From Streptomyces echinoruber (GTDB taxonomy: Bacteria; Actinomycetota; Actinomycetes; Streptomycetales; Streptomycetaceae): a DNA stretch of 64,000 nucleotides. The position numbers and the translations under genes were made by a program. A model generated the notes under the pieces. It had not been told where the DNA came from and ran no database searches. It saw only the letters and a program-made list of their open reading frames with translations. Shown piece after piece: positions 30,429 to 38,758 of this stretch (positions are counted from its first letter, which is position 1; the number at the start of each line of letters is the position of its first letter). The DNA is taken from the NCBI RefSeq assembly GCF_014651135.1, contig NZ_BMWH01000006.1:186001-250000 (forward strand). The letters run 5' to 3'.

Positions 30429-32882
30429 ATGGCCAACGTGGTCAGTGAGGGTGCGGGGGTACGCAGAGCGGGAACGATGCGTGTAGAACTTGCCCTCAAG
30501 TCGATCACGGCCGAGCCGGATTCGCCGGAGCGGCTGCACCGCGTCCTGGAACAGGCCCTCGTCTTCACCGACGCCACCCTCGCCGCCGTGTACAGCCCCG
30601 GCGACGGCGGCGACCCGCTGTGCCTGCGCGAGTCGGCCGGCGTGCCGCTGACGCTGTACGGCCTGCGCGACAGCTACGCCGCGACCGGACGGTCCCCGGT
30701 GGCCGACGCCCACCGCACGCGACAGGCGGTGTGGCTCAGTTCCCAGGACCTGGCCGAGAGCGCCGGGTGCCGCCGCATGCCGGCCGGTGACATCTGCCTC
30801 GGCGCGCTGCCGCTGCGCGGCGCGGGCGGCGGCTGCCTGCTCGTCGTCGGCGAGAACCCGGGCGGCTTCGACTGCGAGGACCGCACCTGCCTGGAGCTGA
30901 TCGCCGACGCCGTCTCCTGCCCGGGGACCGCCGCGGCCGAGGGCGGCGGGGGCGAACTGCCGGCCAACGCCTTCAGCCTCGCCGTCGACACCGGGCGGAT
31001 CGAGGTCGGCGACGAGATCCTCGGCCTGTTCGGGCTGGACCGCGCCGACTTCGACGGCCGGGTGGAGACACTGCTGCGGCTGACCGTGCCCGACGACTTG
31101 CCGGCGCTGATGTCCGTGGTGGAGGCCGACCACATGTCGCTGGGCGAGCGGGAACTGGAGTTCCGCGTCCTGCAGCCGGCCGGCCCGCCCCGCTGGCTGC
31201 GGCTGCGCGGCCACTTCGAGCCGGCCGCCGACGGCCGTCCGGCCCGGCTGACCGGCACGGTCGCCGACGTCTCCACCGTCCGCCCGGGCGTCACCGACGT
31301 CGCCCGCGTCCAGCGCCTCGCCGCCGCCCTGGCCACCGCGGGCACGGTGAGCGACGTCAGCCAGGCCGTCGTCGCCGCCCTGCGCGAACCCCTGCAGGCC
31401 GACCGGATCGCCCTGGCCGAGCTGGAGAACGACCGGCTGGTCGTCACCGTCCTCGACCCGCCCGACCCCGAGGCCTGGCCCGACCTGTGGCGCCTGGAGT
31501 GGCGCACCGAGTGGCCCGACGCGCCGGTGCAGGCCATGCCCACCCTCGCCGCCGCCCTGCGCGAGGGCCGCGCCCGCATATGGCCCGCCGGGACCGCCCT
31601 GGAACCCGCGCTCGCCGAGGTCGGCCCGGGCGGCCTCGCGGTCCTGCCGCTGCCCGCCGACGGCCGCATGACCGGCTGCTGCCTCATCGGCTGGGACAAC
31701 CCGCACGACTTCGGCCCCGACGAGCGCGCCCTGCTCACCGCCTCCGCCGGCCTGGCCGGGCAGGCCCTGCTGCGCGCCCACGCCTTCGACGCCGAGCACG
31801 AACTCGTCGGCATGCTGCAGCGGGCCCTGCTCCCGCACCGCCTGCCCCGGCTCCCCGGCGGGGTCGCCGTCGCCCGCTACCTGCCGGCCACGCAGGGCCT
31901 GGAGGTCGGCGGCGACTGGTACGACGTGATCCCGCTCGCCGAGCACCACGTCGCCCTGGTCATCGGCGACGTCCAGGGGCACAGCGCCGACGCCGCCACC
32001 CTCATGGGCCAGATGCGCACCGCGCTGCGTGCCTACGCCGTCGAGGGACTTCCGCCGGACGTGGTCGTCTCCCACGCCAACCGCCTCCTCGTCGACCTGG
32101 AGACCGATCTGTTCGTCACCTGCGTCTACGTCGACGTCGACATGGAGGAGGGCACCGCCTGGTGCGTGCGCGCCGGGCACCTGCCGCCCGTGCTGCGCCA
32201 TCCCGGGGGCGGCACGGAGATTGCCGAGGTCGAGGGCGGGCTGCCGCTCGGCGTGGTCGCCCAGACCGACTTCCCGATGACCCCGCTGCGGCTGCGCCCC
32301 GGCACCCTGCTCGCGCTCACCACGGACGGCCTGGTGGAGTCCGCCGACACCGACCTCGACGTCGGCCTGAACCGGCTCTCCCGCGCCCTGGCCGCCGCCG
32401 ACCCCGCCCACCTCGGCCCGGTCGCCGACGCCCTGCTGGCCGACGCGGGCCGCGACGACGACGTGGCGCTGCTGCTGATGCGCTACGACGGCATGGCGGT
32501 GCGCCCGCTCCGGGAGAGCTGGACGGTGTGGCGCGTGCCCGAGGCCGTCCGGCACGCCCGCCGCTTCACCCGGCGCACCCTGCGCCAGTGGGGCGTGCGC
32601 GAGGAGACCGACGTCATCCTGCTGGTCGTCTCCGAGCTCGTCACCAACGCCCTGGTGCACACCGACGGCCCCGTCCGCCTCTACCTCACCCTCCTCGGCA
32701 ACCGCCTGCGCGTCGCCGTCGCCGACACCTCGCCGCGCACCCCCGTCAAACCGACCAGGATCGGCTGGGAGGCCACCGGGGGCCGTGGCATCCTCCTCGT
32801 CGAGGCCATGTCGGCGGCCTGGGGCACGGTGCCGGCCGGCGGCGGCAAACAGGTGTGGAGCGACATCCTGCTCGGCGGCTGA
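30429..32882 (+). CDS. SpoIIE phosphatase fused to anti-sigma kinase-like HATPase, with PAS/GAF sensors
   Basis: An 817-residue regulator starting ATG 30429 (MANVVSEG) or, less likely, ATG 30477 (MRVELALKS). Domains: GAF-like (about 20-160), PAS (170-290), GAF (300-450) and PP2C/SpoIIE (about 465-680). The phosphatase motifs are LEVGGDWYDV, VIGDVQGHSADAATLMGQMR, LTTDGLVE and DDDVALLLM. The C-terminal HATPase_c domain (about 690-815) has the N-box SELVTNALVH and GRGILLVEAM. It thus joins a phosphatase and an RsbW-like kinase, opposing activities of a sigma-factor partner-switching pathway, in one chain. It is divergent from ramC with about 220 bp between, so coordinated timing is possible. Confidence 0.93.
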   Translation: MANVVSEGAGVRRAGTMRVELALKSITAEPDSPERLHRVLEQALVFTDATLAAVYSPGDGGDPLCLRESAGVPLTLYGLRDSYAATGRSPVADAHRTRQAVWLSSQDLAESAGCRRMPAGDICLGALPLRGAGGGCLLVVGENPGGFDCEDRTCLELIADAVSCPGTAAAEGGGGELPANAFSLAVDTGRIEVGDEILGLFGLDRADFDGRVETLLRLTVPDDLPALMSVVEADHMSLGERELEFRVLQPAGPPRWLRLRGHFEPAADGRPARLTGTVADVSTVRPGVTDVARVQRLAAALATAGTVSDVSQAVVAALREPLQADRIALAELENDRLVVTVLDPPDPEAWPDLWRLEWRTEWPDAPVQAMPTLAAALREGRARIWPAGTALEPALAEVGPGGLAVLPLPADGRMTGCCLIGWDNPHDFGPDERALLTASAGLAGQALLRAHAFDAEHELVGMLQRALLPHRLPRLPGGVAVARYLPATQGLEVGGDWYDVIPLAEHHVALVIGDVQGHSADAATLMGQMRTALRAYAVEGLPPDVVVSHANRLLVDLETDLFVTCVYVDVDMEEGTAWCVRAGHLPPVLRHPGGGTEIAEVEGGLPLGVVAQTDFPMTPLRLRPGTLLALTTDGLVESADTDLDVGLNRLSRALAAADPAHLGPVADALLADAGRDDDVALLLMRYDGMAVRPLRESWTVWRVPEAVRHARRFTRRTLRQWGVREETDVILLVVSELVTNALVHTDGPVRLYLTLLGNRLRVAVADTSPRTPVKPTRIGWEATGGRGILLVEAMSAAWGTVPAGGGKQVWSDILLGG

Positions 32883-32986
32883 CCGGGCGGCCGGCCGCCG
32901 CACCCACCCGCCACCCGGGTGCGCGGCGCGCCCCGCACGGCAGGTCGGCCCCGGGCCCCGCCGCCCGGCGCCTAGGGTCCTTGCCC

Positions 32987-33292
32987 GTGCCAGACACCTT
33001 CGACCCGGACACCTTCGACGCGGACGGCTTCGCCGAACTGGTCGCGCGGCAGCGCGCGGTCGACGAGGCGCACGACAGAGTCGTGCAGCTGCGCGAGACC
33101 TACGGCCCGCCCGCGCACGCGCCGTGGACGGGCGCGCAGCGAGAGACCTACGAGACCGCGTGGCGGGCCTGGCGCGACCTGGCCCGTGAGACCCAGGCCG
33201 CGGTCGAGGCGTACGCCCGCCGGGCCGGCCGGCCGCGCACGGTGGTCCAGGCGGAGGTGGAGCGGGCGGCGCAGCAGTCGCCCGAGGAGTGA
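32987..33292 (+). CDS. Small hypothetical protein
   Basis: A 101-residue protein with start GTG 32987. The N-terminus has a short internal repeat (PDTFDPDTFDADGF). The rest is helical and charged (QRAVDEAHDRVVQLRETYG, then RAWRDLARETQAAVEAYARRAG) with no membrane segment. I do not recognise a family. It sits 104 bases after the phosphatase gene, same strand, without an obvious promoter. Confidence 0.65.
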   Translation: MPDTFDPDTFDADGFAELVARQRAVDEAHDRVVQLRETYGPPAHAPWTGAQRETYETAWRAWRDLARETQAAVEAYARRAGRPRTVVQAEVERAAQQSPEE

Positions 33293-33507
33293 CCGCCGGG
33301 GCGCGCGGGGGGTGTGCGGGGGAGGCGCGGGAGCGGTGACGTGGCGTCCGCGGTCCGAGGTGCCGCCGTCAGCCTCCGCCGTCCGGGTGGCCGCCGTCCG
33401 GGTGATCGTCGTCCGGGGCCGGCGCCCGGGCGACGCACGCCTTCGCCGCGATGCGGCGCCGGCCGGTGTCCCGGACGCGTCGGCCGACGTCCGGGCGACG
33501 CCGCGCC

Positions 33508-33696
33508 TCAGTCCTCACCCCGGACGATGTGCTCCTCGGCGCCCGGGCGCTCCTGGCCGGCCGGGTCGCCGTCGGCGACGGCGGGCAGGCAGGTGCGCAC
33601 CCCCTTGCCGCGCAGGCGGTGGGCCTGTGCCCAGCCCGTCTCGGGCAGGCGGAGGGCGGACGGGGTACCGGTGGGGCACTCGGACTGGACGATCAC
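33508..33696 (-). CDS. Possible small hypothetical protein
   Basis: A 62-codon frame (MIVQSECPTGTPSALRLPET) from GTG 33696 with high third-position GC and GGAAG/GTGAG about ten bases upstream. Two Cys, no membrane segment, charged C-terminus. Codon usage is gene-like, but no family is recognised. It lies alone upstream of the DUF6479-like gene's 3' end on the same strand. Confidence 0.45.
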   Translation of the reverse strand: MIVQSECPTGTPSALRLPETGWAQAHRLRGKGVRTCLPAVADGDPAGQERPGAEEHIVRGED

Positions 33697-33774
33697 GTCA
33701 ACTCACTTCTTCCTGCTGCTTCCTACGGGTTTCCGCTGGTTCCCGCCGGCTCCCGCCGGCCGTTCCGCCACCGC

Positions 33775-34140
33775 TCACCGGCCGCCGGAGCCGCCGCTGC
33801 CGAACGACCCGCTGGAGCCGGGATCCCAGCGCGGCCGGGACTGGTCGTCGCTGCGCCGGCTGCCGGAGGTCAGGTCGTGCGGTCCGAGCCGTTCGCCGTC
33901 CTCGGAGCGCGGCACCTCGTCCGGTTCGCGCATCTGCCGGCCCTCGTGCACCGGCCCGGCCTCCGGCCCCGTCGGGTGCGCGCCGCGCCGGCCGGGCCCG
34001 CGCGGTTCGTCGCGCCGCACCCGTACGCCGAGCCGGACGGCCCACACCAGGGCGGCGGCGATGATCAGACCGCCGGCGACCACGGCGATCATGCCGACCG
34101 CCGAACCCGACGCGGCCAGCATGCAGTGGCTCGTGTCCAT
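33775..34140 (-). CDS. Small membrane protein (DUF6479-like)
   Basis: A 121-residue protein. ATG 34140 (MDTSHCMLAASGSAVGMIAV) is followed by one membrane helix at about 13-36 (AVGMIAVVAGGLIIAAALVWAV). A basic stop-transfer RLGVRVRRDEPRG and a long hydrophilic Pro/Gly/Ser-rich tail (ending GSSGSFGSGGSGGR) follow. This layout matches the streptomycete DUF6479 proteins, whose role is unknown. The tail should lie in the cytoplasm if the positive-inside rule holds. Divergent from rmlA. Confidence 0.7.
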   Translation of the reverse strand: MDTSHCMLAASGSAVGMIAVVAGGLIIAAALVWAVRLGVRVRRDEPRGPGRRGAHPTGPEAGPVHEGRQMREPDEVPRSEDGERLGPHDLTSGSRRSDDQSRPRWDPGSSGSFGSGGSGGR

Positions 34141-34273
34141 GCGGTGCGGGTACCCCCGGGGCGCGGGCGAACACCGCCGGGCGGTATCCGGACAAACACG
34201 CGGCACGCCACCGCAACCGACAGGTAAAGGCGAGGAAGGGCTCATCCGGACGATCACCGCTAAGGTGAGGCAG

Positions 34274-35341
34274 ATGAAGGCTCTCGTGCTGTCCGGCGGC
34301 TCCGGCACGCGGCTGCGGCCGATCACGTACACCTCGGCCAAGCAGCTGGTGCCGGTGGCCAACAAGCCCGTGCTCTTCTACGGGCTGGAGTCGATCGCCG
34401 AGGCGGGCATCACCGAGGTCGGCGTGATCGTCGGCGACACGGCCGCCGAGATCCGGGAGGCGGTGGGCGACGGGTCCCGCTTCGGGCTCGACGTCACCTA
34501 CATCCCGCAGGAGAAGCCGCTCGGCCTGGCGCACGCGGTGCTGATCGCGCGGGACTGGCTCGGCGACGACGATTTCGTGATGTACCTCGGCGACAACTTC
34601 ATCGTCGGCGGCATCACCGACCTCGTCGAGGAGTTCCGCCGCCACCGGCCGGACGCGCAGATCCTCCTCACCCGCGTCGGCGACCCGCGCGCCTTCGGCG
34701 TCGCCGAACTCGACGCCTCCGGGCAGGTCGTCGGGCTGGAGGAGAAACCCGCGCACCCCAAGAGCGACCTGGCCCTGGTCGGGGTGTACATGTTCACCCC
34801 GCGGGTGCACGAGGCGGTGCGCGCCATCAGGCCGTCCTGGCGCGGCGAACTGGAGATCACCCACGCCATCCAGCACCTCATCGACACCGGCGCCGCCGTG
34901 CGCTCCACCATCGTCAAGGGCTACTGGAAGGACACCGGCAACGTCGCCGACATGCTGGAGGTCAACCGGACCGTCCTGGAGACCGTGCCGGGCCGTCTCG
35001 ACGGCGAGGTCGACGCGGCCTCGGAGACGGTCGGCCGGGTGGTGGTGGAAAGCGGCGCCCGCGTGGTCAACTCGCGCATCGTCGGCCCCGCCGTCATCGG
35101 CTCCGGCACCGTCATCACCGACTCCTACATCGGCCCGTACACCTCCATCGCGGAGAACTGCGAGGTCGCCGACAGCGAACTGGAGTTCTCGATCGTCCTG
35201 CGGGACGCCTCGATCCGCGGGGTGGGCCGGATCGAGTCCTCGCTGATCGGCCGGCACGCCGAGGTCACCCCGGCCGCCGGACCGCCCAACGCCCACCGAC
35301 TCGTCCTCGGAGACCACAGCAAGGTGCAGATCCGTTCATGA
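34274..35341 (+). CDS. rmlA: Glucose-1-phosphate thymidylyltransferase, long form
   Basis: A 355-residue nucleotidyltransferase; ATG 34274 follows GGTGAGG. LSGGSGTRLRPITY is the sugar-nucleotide pyrophosphorylase motif, and EKPAHPKSDLALVG and the KGYWKDTG segment hold metal/substrate contacts. The C-terminal 100 residues are a left-handed beta-helix (repeating hexapeptides such as SRIVGPAVIGSGTVI), the mark of the long, StrD-like form common in actinobacteria. It makes dTDP-glucose from dTTP and glucose-1-phosphate, step 1 of dTDP-L-rhamnose synthesis. It overlaps rmlB by four bases. Confidence 0.95.
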   Translation: MKALVLSGGSGTRLRPITYTSAKQLVPVANKPVLFYGLESIAEAGITEVGVIVGDTAAEIREAVGDGSRFGLDVTYIPQEKPLGLAHAVLIARDWLGDDDFVMYLGDNFIVGGITDLVEEFRRHRPDAQILLTRVGDPRAFGVAELDASGQVVGLEEKPAHPKSDLALVGVYMFTPRVHEAVRAIRPSWRGELEITHAIQHLIDTGAAVRSTIVKGYWKDTGNVADMLEVNRTVLETVPGRLDGEVDAASETVGRVVVESGARVVNSRIVGPAVIGSGTVITDSYIGPYTSIAENCEVADSELEFSIVLRDASIRGVGRIESSLIGRHAEVTPAAGPPNAHRLVLGDHSKVQIRS

Positions 35342-36321
35342 ACCTCCTCGTCACCGGCGCCGCCGGGTTCATCGGCTCCCACTACGTCCGTGCGCTGCTC
35401 GCCGACGACGCGCCCGGCGCGCCGCGGATCACGGTGCTGGACAAGCTGACCTACGCCGGCATCCGCGACAACCTCCCGCCGGAGCATCCGCGGCTGCGGT
35501 TCGTGCACGGCGACATCCGTGACGCCGAGCTGGTCGGCACGCTCATGGCCGAGGCCGACCAGGTGGTGCACTTCGCCGCCGAGTCCCACGTGGACCGCTC
35601 CATCGCGGGCGCCGACGACTTCGTGCTGACCAACGTCGTCGGCACCCAGGTCCTGCTGGACGCGGCCCTGCGCCACGGCACGGCACCCTTCGTGCACGTC
35701 TCCACCGACGAGGTGTACGGCTCGGTCGCGACCGGCTCGGCGAGCGAGGAGGCGCCGCTGCGGCCCAGCTCCCCGTACTCGGCCTCCAAGGCGTCCTCCG
35801 ACCTGATCGCGCTCGCCTACCACCGCACCCACGGCCTGGACGTGCGCGTCACCCGCTGCTCCAACAACTACGGGCCGCGGCAGTTCCCCGAGAAGGTCAT
35901 CCCGCTGTTCATCACCAACCTGCTGGACGGCAGGAAGGTCCCGCTGTACGGCGAGGGCCTCAACGTGCGGGACTGGCTGCACGTCGAGGACCACTGCCGG
36001 GGCGTGGACCTCGTGCGCACCCAGGGCCGGCCCGGCGAGGTGTACAACATCGGCGGCGGCACCGAGCTGACCAACAAGGAGCTCACCGGGCTGCTGCTTC
36101 AGGCGTGCGGCGCGGGCTGGGACATGGTCGAGCACGTCGAGGACCGCAAGGGACACGACCTGCGCTACTCCGTCGACTGGACCAAGGCCCGCACCGAACT
36201 CGGCTACCGGCCGCGCCACGACTTCACCGCCGGCCTCGCCGAGACCGTCGCCTGGTACCGCGACCACCGTGCCTGGTGGGAGCCGCTGAAGCGGCGCGCC
36301 GCCCTGGGGGAGCGGGCATGA
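35338..36321 (+). CDS. rmlB: dTDP-glucose 4,6-dehydratase
   Basis: A 327-residue extended SDR. LLVTGAAGFIGSHYVRALL is the NAD-binding loop, HFAAESHVDRS the conserved RmlB block, HVSTDEVYGS carries the dehydratase Asp-Glu pair, and YSASKASSD holds the catalytic Tyr-Lys. It makes dTDP-4-keto-6-deoxyglucose (step 2). It overlaps rmlA (ATGA) and rmlD (ATGA), so the three are translationally coupled. Confidence 0.96.
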   Translation: MNLLVTGAAGFIGSHYVRALLADDAPGAPRITVLDKLTYAGIRDNLPPEHPRLRFVHGDIRDAELVGTLMAEADQVVHFAAESHVDRSIAGADDFVLTNVVGTQVLLDAALRHGTAPFVHVSTDEVYGSVATGSASEEAPLRPSSPYSASKASSDLIALAYHRTHGLDVRVTRCSNNYGPRQFPEKVIPLFITNLLDGRKVPLYGEGLNVRDWLHVEDHCRGVDLVRTQGRPGEVYNIGGGTELTNKELTGLLLQACGAGWDMVEHVEDRKGHDLRYSVDWTKARTELGYRPRHDFTAGLAETVAWYRDHRAWWEPLKRRAALGERA

Positions 36322-37190
36322 GGTGGCTGGTGACCGGCGCCGGCGGCATGCTCGGCCGGGACGTCGTCGATGAGCTGCGCCGGCGCGGCGCACAGGTCAC
36401 CGCCCTGGACCGGGCCGGGCTGGACATCACCGACGCCGGCCGGGTGGCCGCGGCCCTCGCCGGGCACCGGCCCGACGTCGTGGTCAACTGCGCCGCGTAC
36501 ACCGCCGTCGACGCCGCCGAGAGCGACGAGGAGACGGCCCTGAGGATCAACGGCGACGGCCCCCGCCTGCTTGCCCGCGCCTGCGCCGCGTACGGCGCCC
36601 GCCTGATCCACGTCTCCACCGACTACGTCTTCTCCGGCGAGGACCGCTCCACCCCGTACCCCGAGGACCACCCGCCCGCCCCGCGCACCGCCTACGGCCG
36701 TACCAAGCTCGCGGGGGAGCGGGCGGTGCGCGAGGAACTGCCCGAGGCGAGCGCGATCGTGCGCACCGCCTGGCTCTACGGCGTCCACGGCCGCAGCTTC
36801 GTGCGCACCATGATCGATCTGGAGGCGCGCCGGGACACCGTCGACGTCGTCGACGACCAGCGCGGCCAGCCCACCTGGAGCGCCGACGTGGCCGCCCGCA
36901 TCGCCGACCTCGGCCCCCTGGTCGGGCCCGGCCTGCACGGCGTCTTCCACGCCACGGCCTCCGGCGAGGCGAGCTGGTACGACCTGGCCCGCGAGGTGTT
37001 CCGGCTACTGGGCGCCGACCCCGGCCGGGTGCGCCCGGTCGGCAGCGACGCCTTCCCGCGCCCCGCGCCCCGCCCGGCCCACAGCGCCCTCGCGCACGGC
37101 CGGTGGCGCGAGGCGGGTCTGGAGCCGCTGCGGGACTGGAGGACCGCGCTGCACGAGGCGCTTCCCCTCCTGCGCAAGGAAACCGCCTGA
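36318..37190 (+). CDS. rmlD: dTDP-4-dehydrorhamnose reductase
   Basis: A 290-residue SDR. WLVTGAGGMLGRDVVDEL is the cofactor loop, NCAAYTAVDAAESDEE the RmlD signature, STDYVFSGED and YGRTKLAGE (catalytic Tyr-Lys) follow. It performs the last reduction to dTDP-L-rhamnose. The start ATG 36318 overlaps the rmlB stop. Confidence 0.95.
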   Translation: MRWLVTGAGGMLGRDVVDELRRRGAQVTALDRAGLDITDAGRVAAALAGHRPDVVVNCAAYTAVDAAESDEETALRINGDGPRLLARACAAYGARLIHVSTDYVFSGEDRSTPYPEDHPPAPRTAYGRTKLAGERAVREELPEASAIVRTAWLYGVHGRSFVRTMIDLEARRDTVDVVDDQRGQPTWSADVAARIADLGPLVGPGLHGVFHATASGEASWYDLAREVFRLLGADPGRVRPVGSDAFPRPAPRPAHSALAHGRWREAGLEPLRDWRTALHEALPLLRKETA

Positions 37191-37292
37191 TCCGCACACC
37201 GAGCCGCTTGATCCGCACCCCATGTGATCCGTGAGGAAACCGACCATCCCCTGATCCCCGAACCCCCGATCCCCCGACGAGGAGTCGCCCCC

Positions 37293-38093
37293 GTGAAACG
37301 CCACGAGTTCCTGCGGGAGCTGCACAAGGTCTGCGCCAACCGCAACTACCTGGAGATCGGCGTCAACGACGGCCGCAGCCTGCGGCTGTCCCGCGTGCCC
37401 ACGATCGCGGTCGACCCCGCCTTCAAAGTCGTCACGGAGCTGCGCTGCGACCTGCACCTGGTGAAGGCCACCAGCGACGACTTCTTCGCCCGCGACAACC
37501 CCCTGGCCCACCTCAGGGGCGGCCGCCACCCGCTGCGCAACCTGGCCCGCAACCGCAGCCCGTTCGGGTACTGGAGGCGCACCACGCTGGACCTGTCGTT
37601 CATCGACGGCATGCACCTGTTCGAGTACGCGCTGCGGGACTTCGTCAACATCGAGAGGCACTCCGACTGGGCCAGCGTCATCGTCTTCGACGACATGCTG
37701 CCGCGCAGCGTCGACGAGGCCGCCCGGAACCGGCACACCGACGCCTGGACCGGCGACGTCTACAAGCTGATCGAGATCCTCGGCCGCTACCGCCCCGACC
37801 TGGTGACCGTCCTGGTCGACACGCAGCCCACCGGGCAGATGCTGGTCTTCGGCGCGGACCCCGGCAACACCGTGCTGCGCGACAAGTACGACGAGATCGT
37901 CGCCGAGTACGACGTGCCCGACCCGCAGAAGGTCCCCGAGTCCGTCCTCGGCCGGGTCTCGGCGGTCAAGCCCGAGACGCTGCTGGGCGCCGGCTTCTGG
38001 GCGCCGCTGGTGCGCGCCCGCAACCGCGGCACCAAGCGCTCCCGCGGCTGGGAGCCGCTGCGCCGCGCCCTGCAGCAGACGGTCACCCGCTGA
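37293..38093 (+). CDS. Class I SAM-dependent methyltransferase-like protein
   Basis: A 266-residue protein from GTG 37293 (GAGGAG upstream). NYLEIGVNDGRSLRL (about 18-32) is a SAM-binding loop of the Methyltransf_24 type, TIAVDPAF the acidic second motif and LSFIDGMHLFEYALRDF the catalytic-region block (DG.H). Such proteins occur in surface-polysaccharide and glycopeptide clusters. The position right after rmlABD suggests methylation of a sugar or glycan. Substrate unknown. Confidence 0.75.
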   Translation: MKRHEFLRELHKVCANRNYLEIGVNDGRSLRLSRVPTIAVDPAFKVVTELRCDLHLVKATSDDFFARDNPLAHLRGGRHPLRNLARNRSPFGYWRRTTLDLSFIDGMHLFEYALRDFVNIERHSDWASVIVFDDMLPRSVDEAARNRHTDAWTGDVYKLIEILGRYRPDLVTVLVDTQPTGQMLVFGADPGNTVLRDKYDEIVAEYDVPDPQKVPESVLGRVSAVKPETLLGAGFWAPLVRARNRGTKRSRGWEPLRRALQQTVTR

Positions 38094-38099
38094 CCCCGG

Positions 38100-38135
38100 C
38101 GGTGCCGGGCCGTCCGCGCGGCCGGCCCGGCACCG
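38100..38135. terminator. Bidirectional terminator between methyltransferase and rmlC
   Basis: CGGTGCCGGGCCG (38100-38112) pairs perfectly with CGGCCCGGCACCG (38123-38135), 10-base loop, between convergent genes 49 bp apart. No T-run on either side. Confidence 0.65.
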
Positions 38136-38142
38136 GGCCGCG

Positions 38143-38754
38143 TCAGTCGCCGGGCCGCTGCCCGGCGCGCAGCCGCGCGTAGTGGGCGGTGCAGTCCGCG
38201 TACGACGGCAGCAGCCCGGCGCGCTCCGCCTCGGCCAGGGAGGGCGCCCGCAGGTCCTGCTCGGACAGCAGCGGCTCGACGCCCTCCGGCCAGGCGATGC
38301 CCAGCTGCGGGTCGAGCGGGTGCACCCGGTGCTCGCGCTCGGGCGCGTACCCCGTGGAGCACAGGTAGATGACGGTGGCGTCGTCGGTGAGCGCCAGGAA
38401 GGCGTGCCCGAGGCCCTCGGCGAGGAACACCGCGTGCCGCGTGTCGTCGTCCAGCCGCACCGCCTCCCACCGGCCGTAGTCCGGTGAGCCGACCCGCAGG
38501 TCGACGATCACGTCCAGCACCGCGCCGCGCACGCACGTGACGTACTTGGCCTGGCCGGGCGGTACGTCGGCGAAGTGGATCCCGCGCAGCACGCCCCGGC
38601 GGGAGACGGAGCAGTTGGCCTGCGCCAGGGTCAGGTCGTGACCGGTGGCCTCGCGGAACTCCCGGCCGCGGTACCACTCGTGAAAGGTGCCCCGCTCGTC
38701 GGGGAAGACCTTCGGCTCCAGGATCCAGGAGCCCTCGATGTCCAGCGCCCGCAC
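38143..38754 (-). CDS. rmlC: dTDP-4-dehydrorhamnose 3,5-epimerase
   Basis: A 203-residue cupin; GTG 38754 (MRALDIEGSWILEPKVFPDERG) with AGGAGG upstream. FPDERGTFHEWYR, NCSVSRRGVLRGIHFA (with the catalytic His), and EGLGHAFLAL match RmlC. It inverts C3 and C5 of the 4-keto sugar (step 3). It follows the glycosyltransferase gene by four bases, so the rhamnose pathway is split over two convergent operons. Confidence 0.95.
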   Translation of the reverse strand: MRALDIEGSWILEPKVFPDERGTFHEWYRGREFREATGHDLTLAQANCSVSRRGVLRGIHFADVPPGQAKYVTCVRGAVLDVIVDLRVGSPDYGRWEAVRLDDDTRHAVFLAEGLGHAFLALTDDATVIYLCSTGYAPEREHRVHPLDPQLGIAWPEGVEPLLSEQDLRAPSLAEAERAGLLPSYADCTAHYARLRAGQRPGD

Positions 38755-38758
38755 GGTG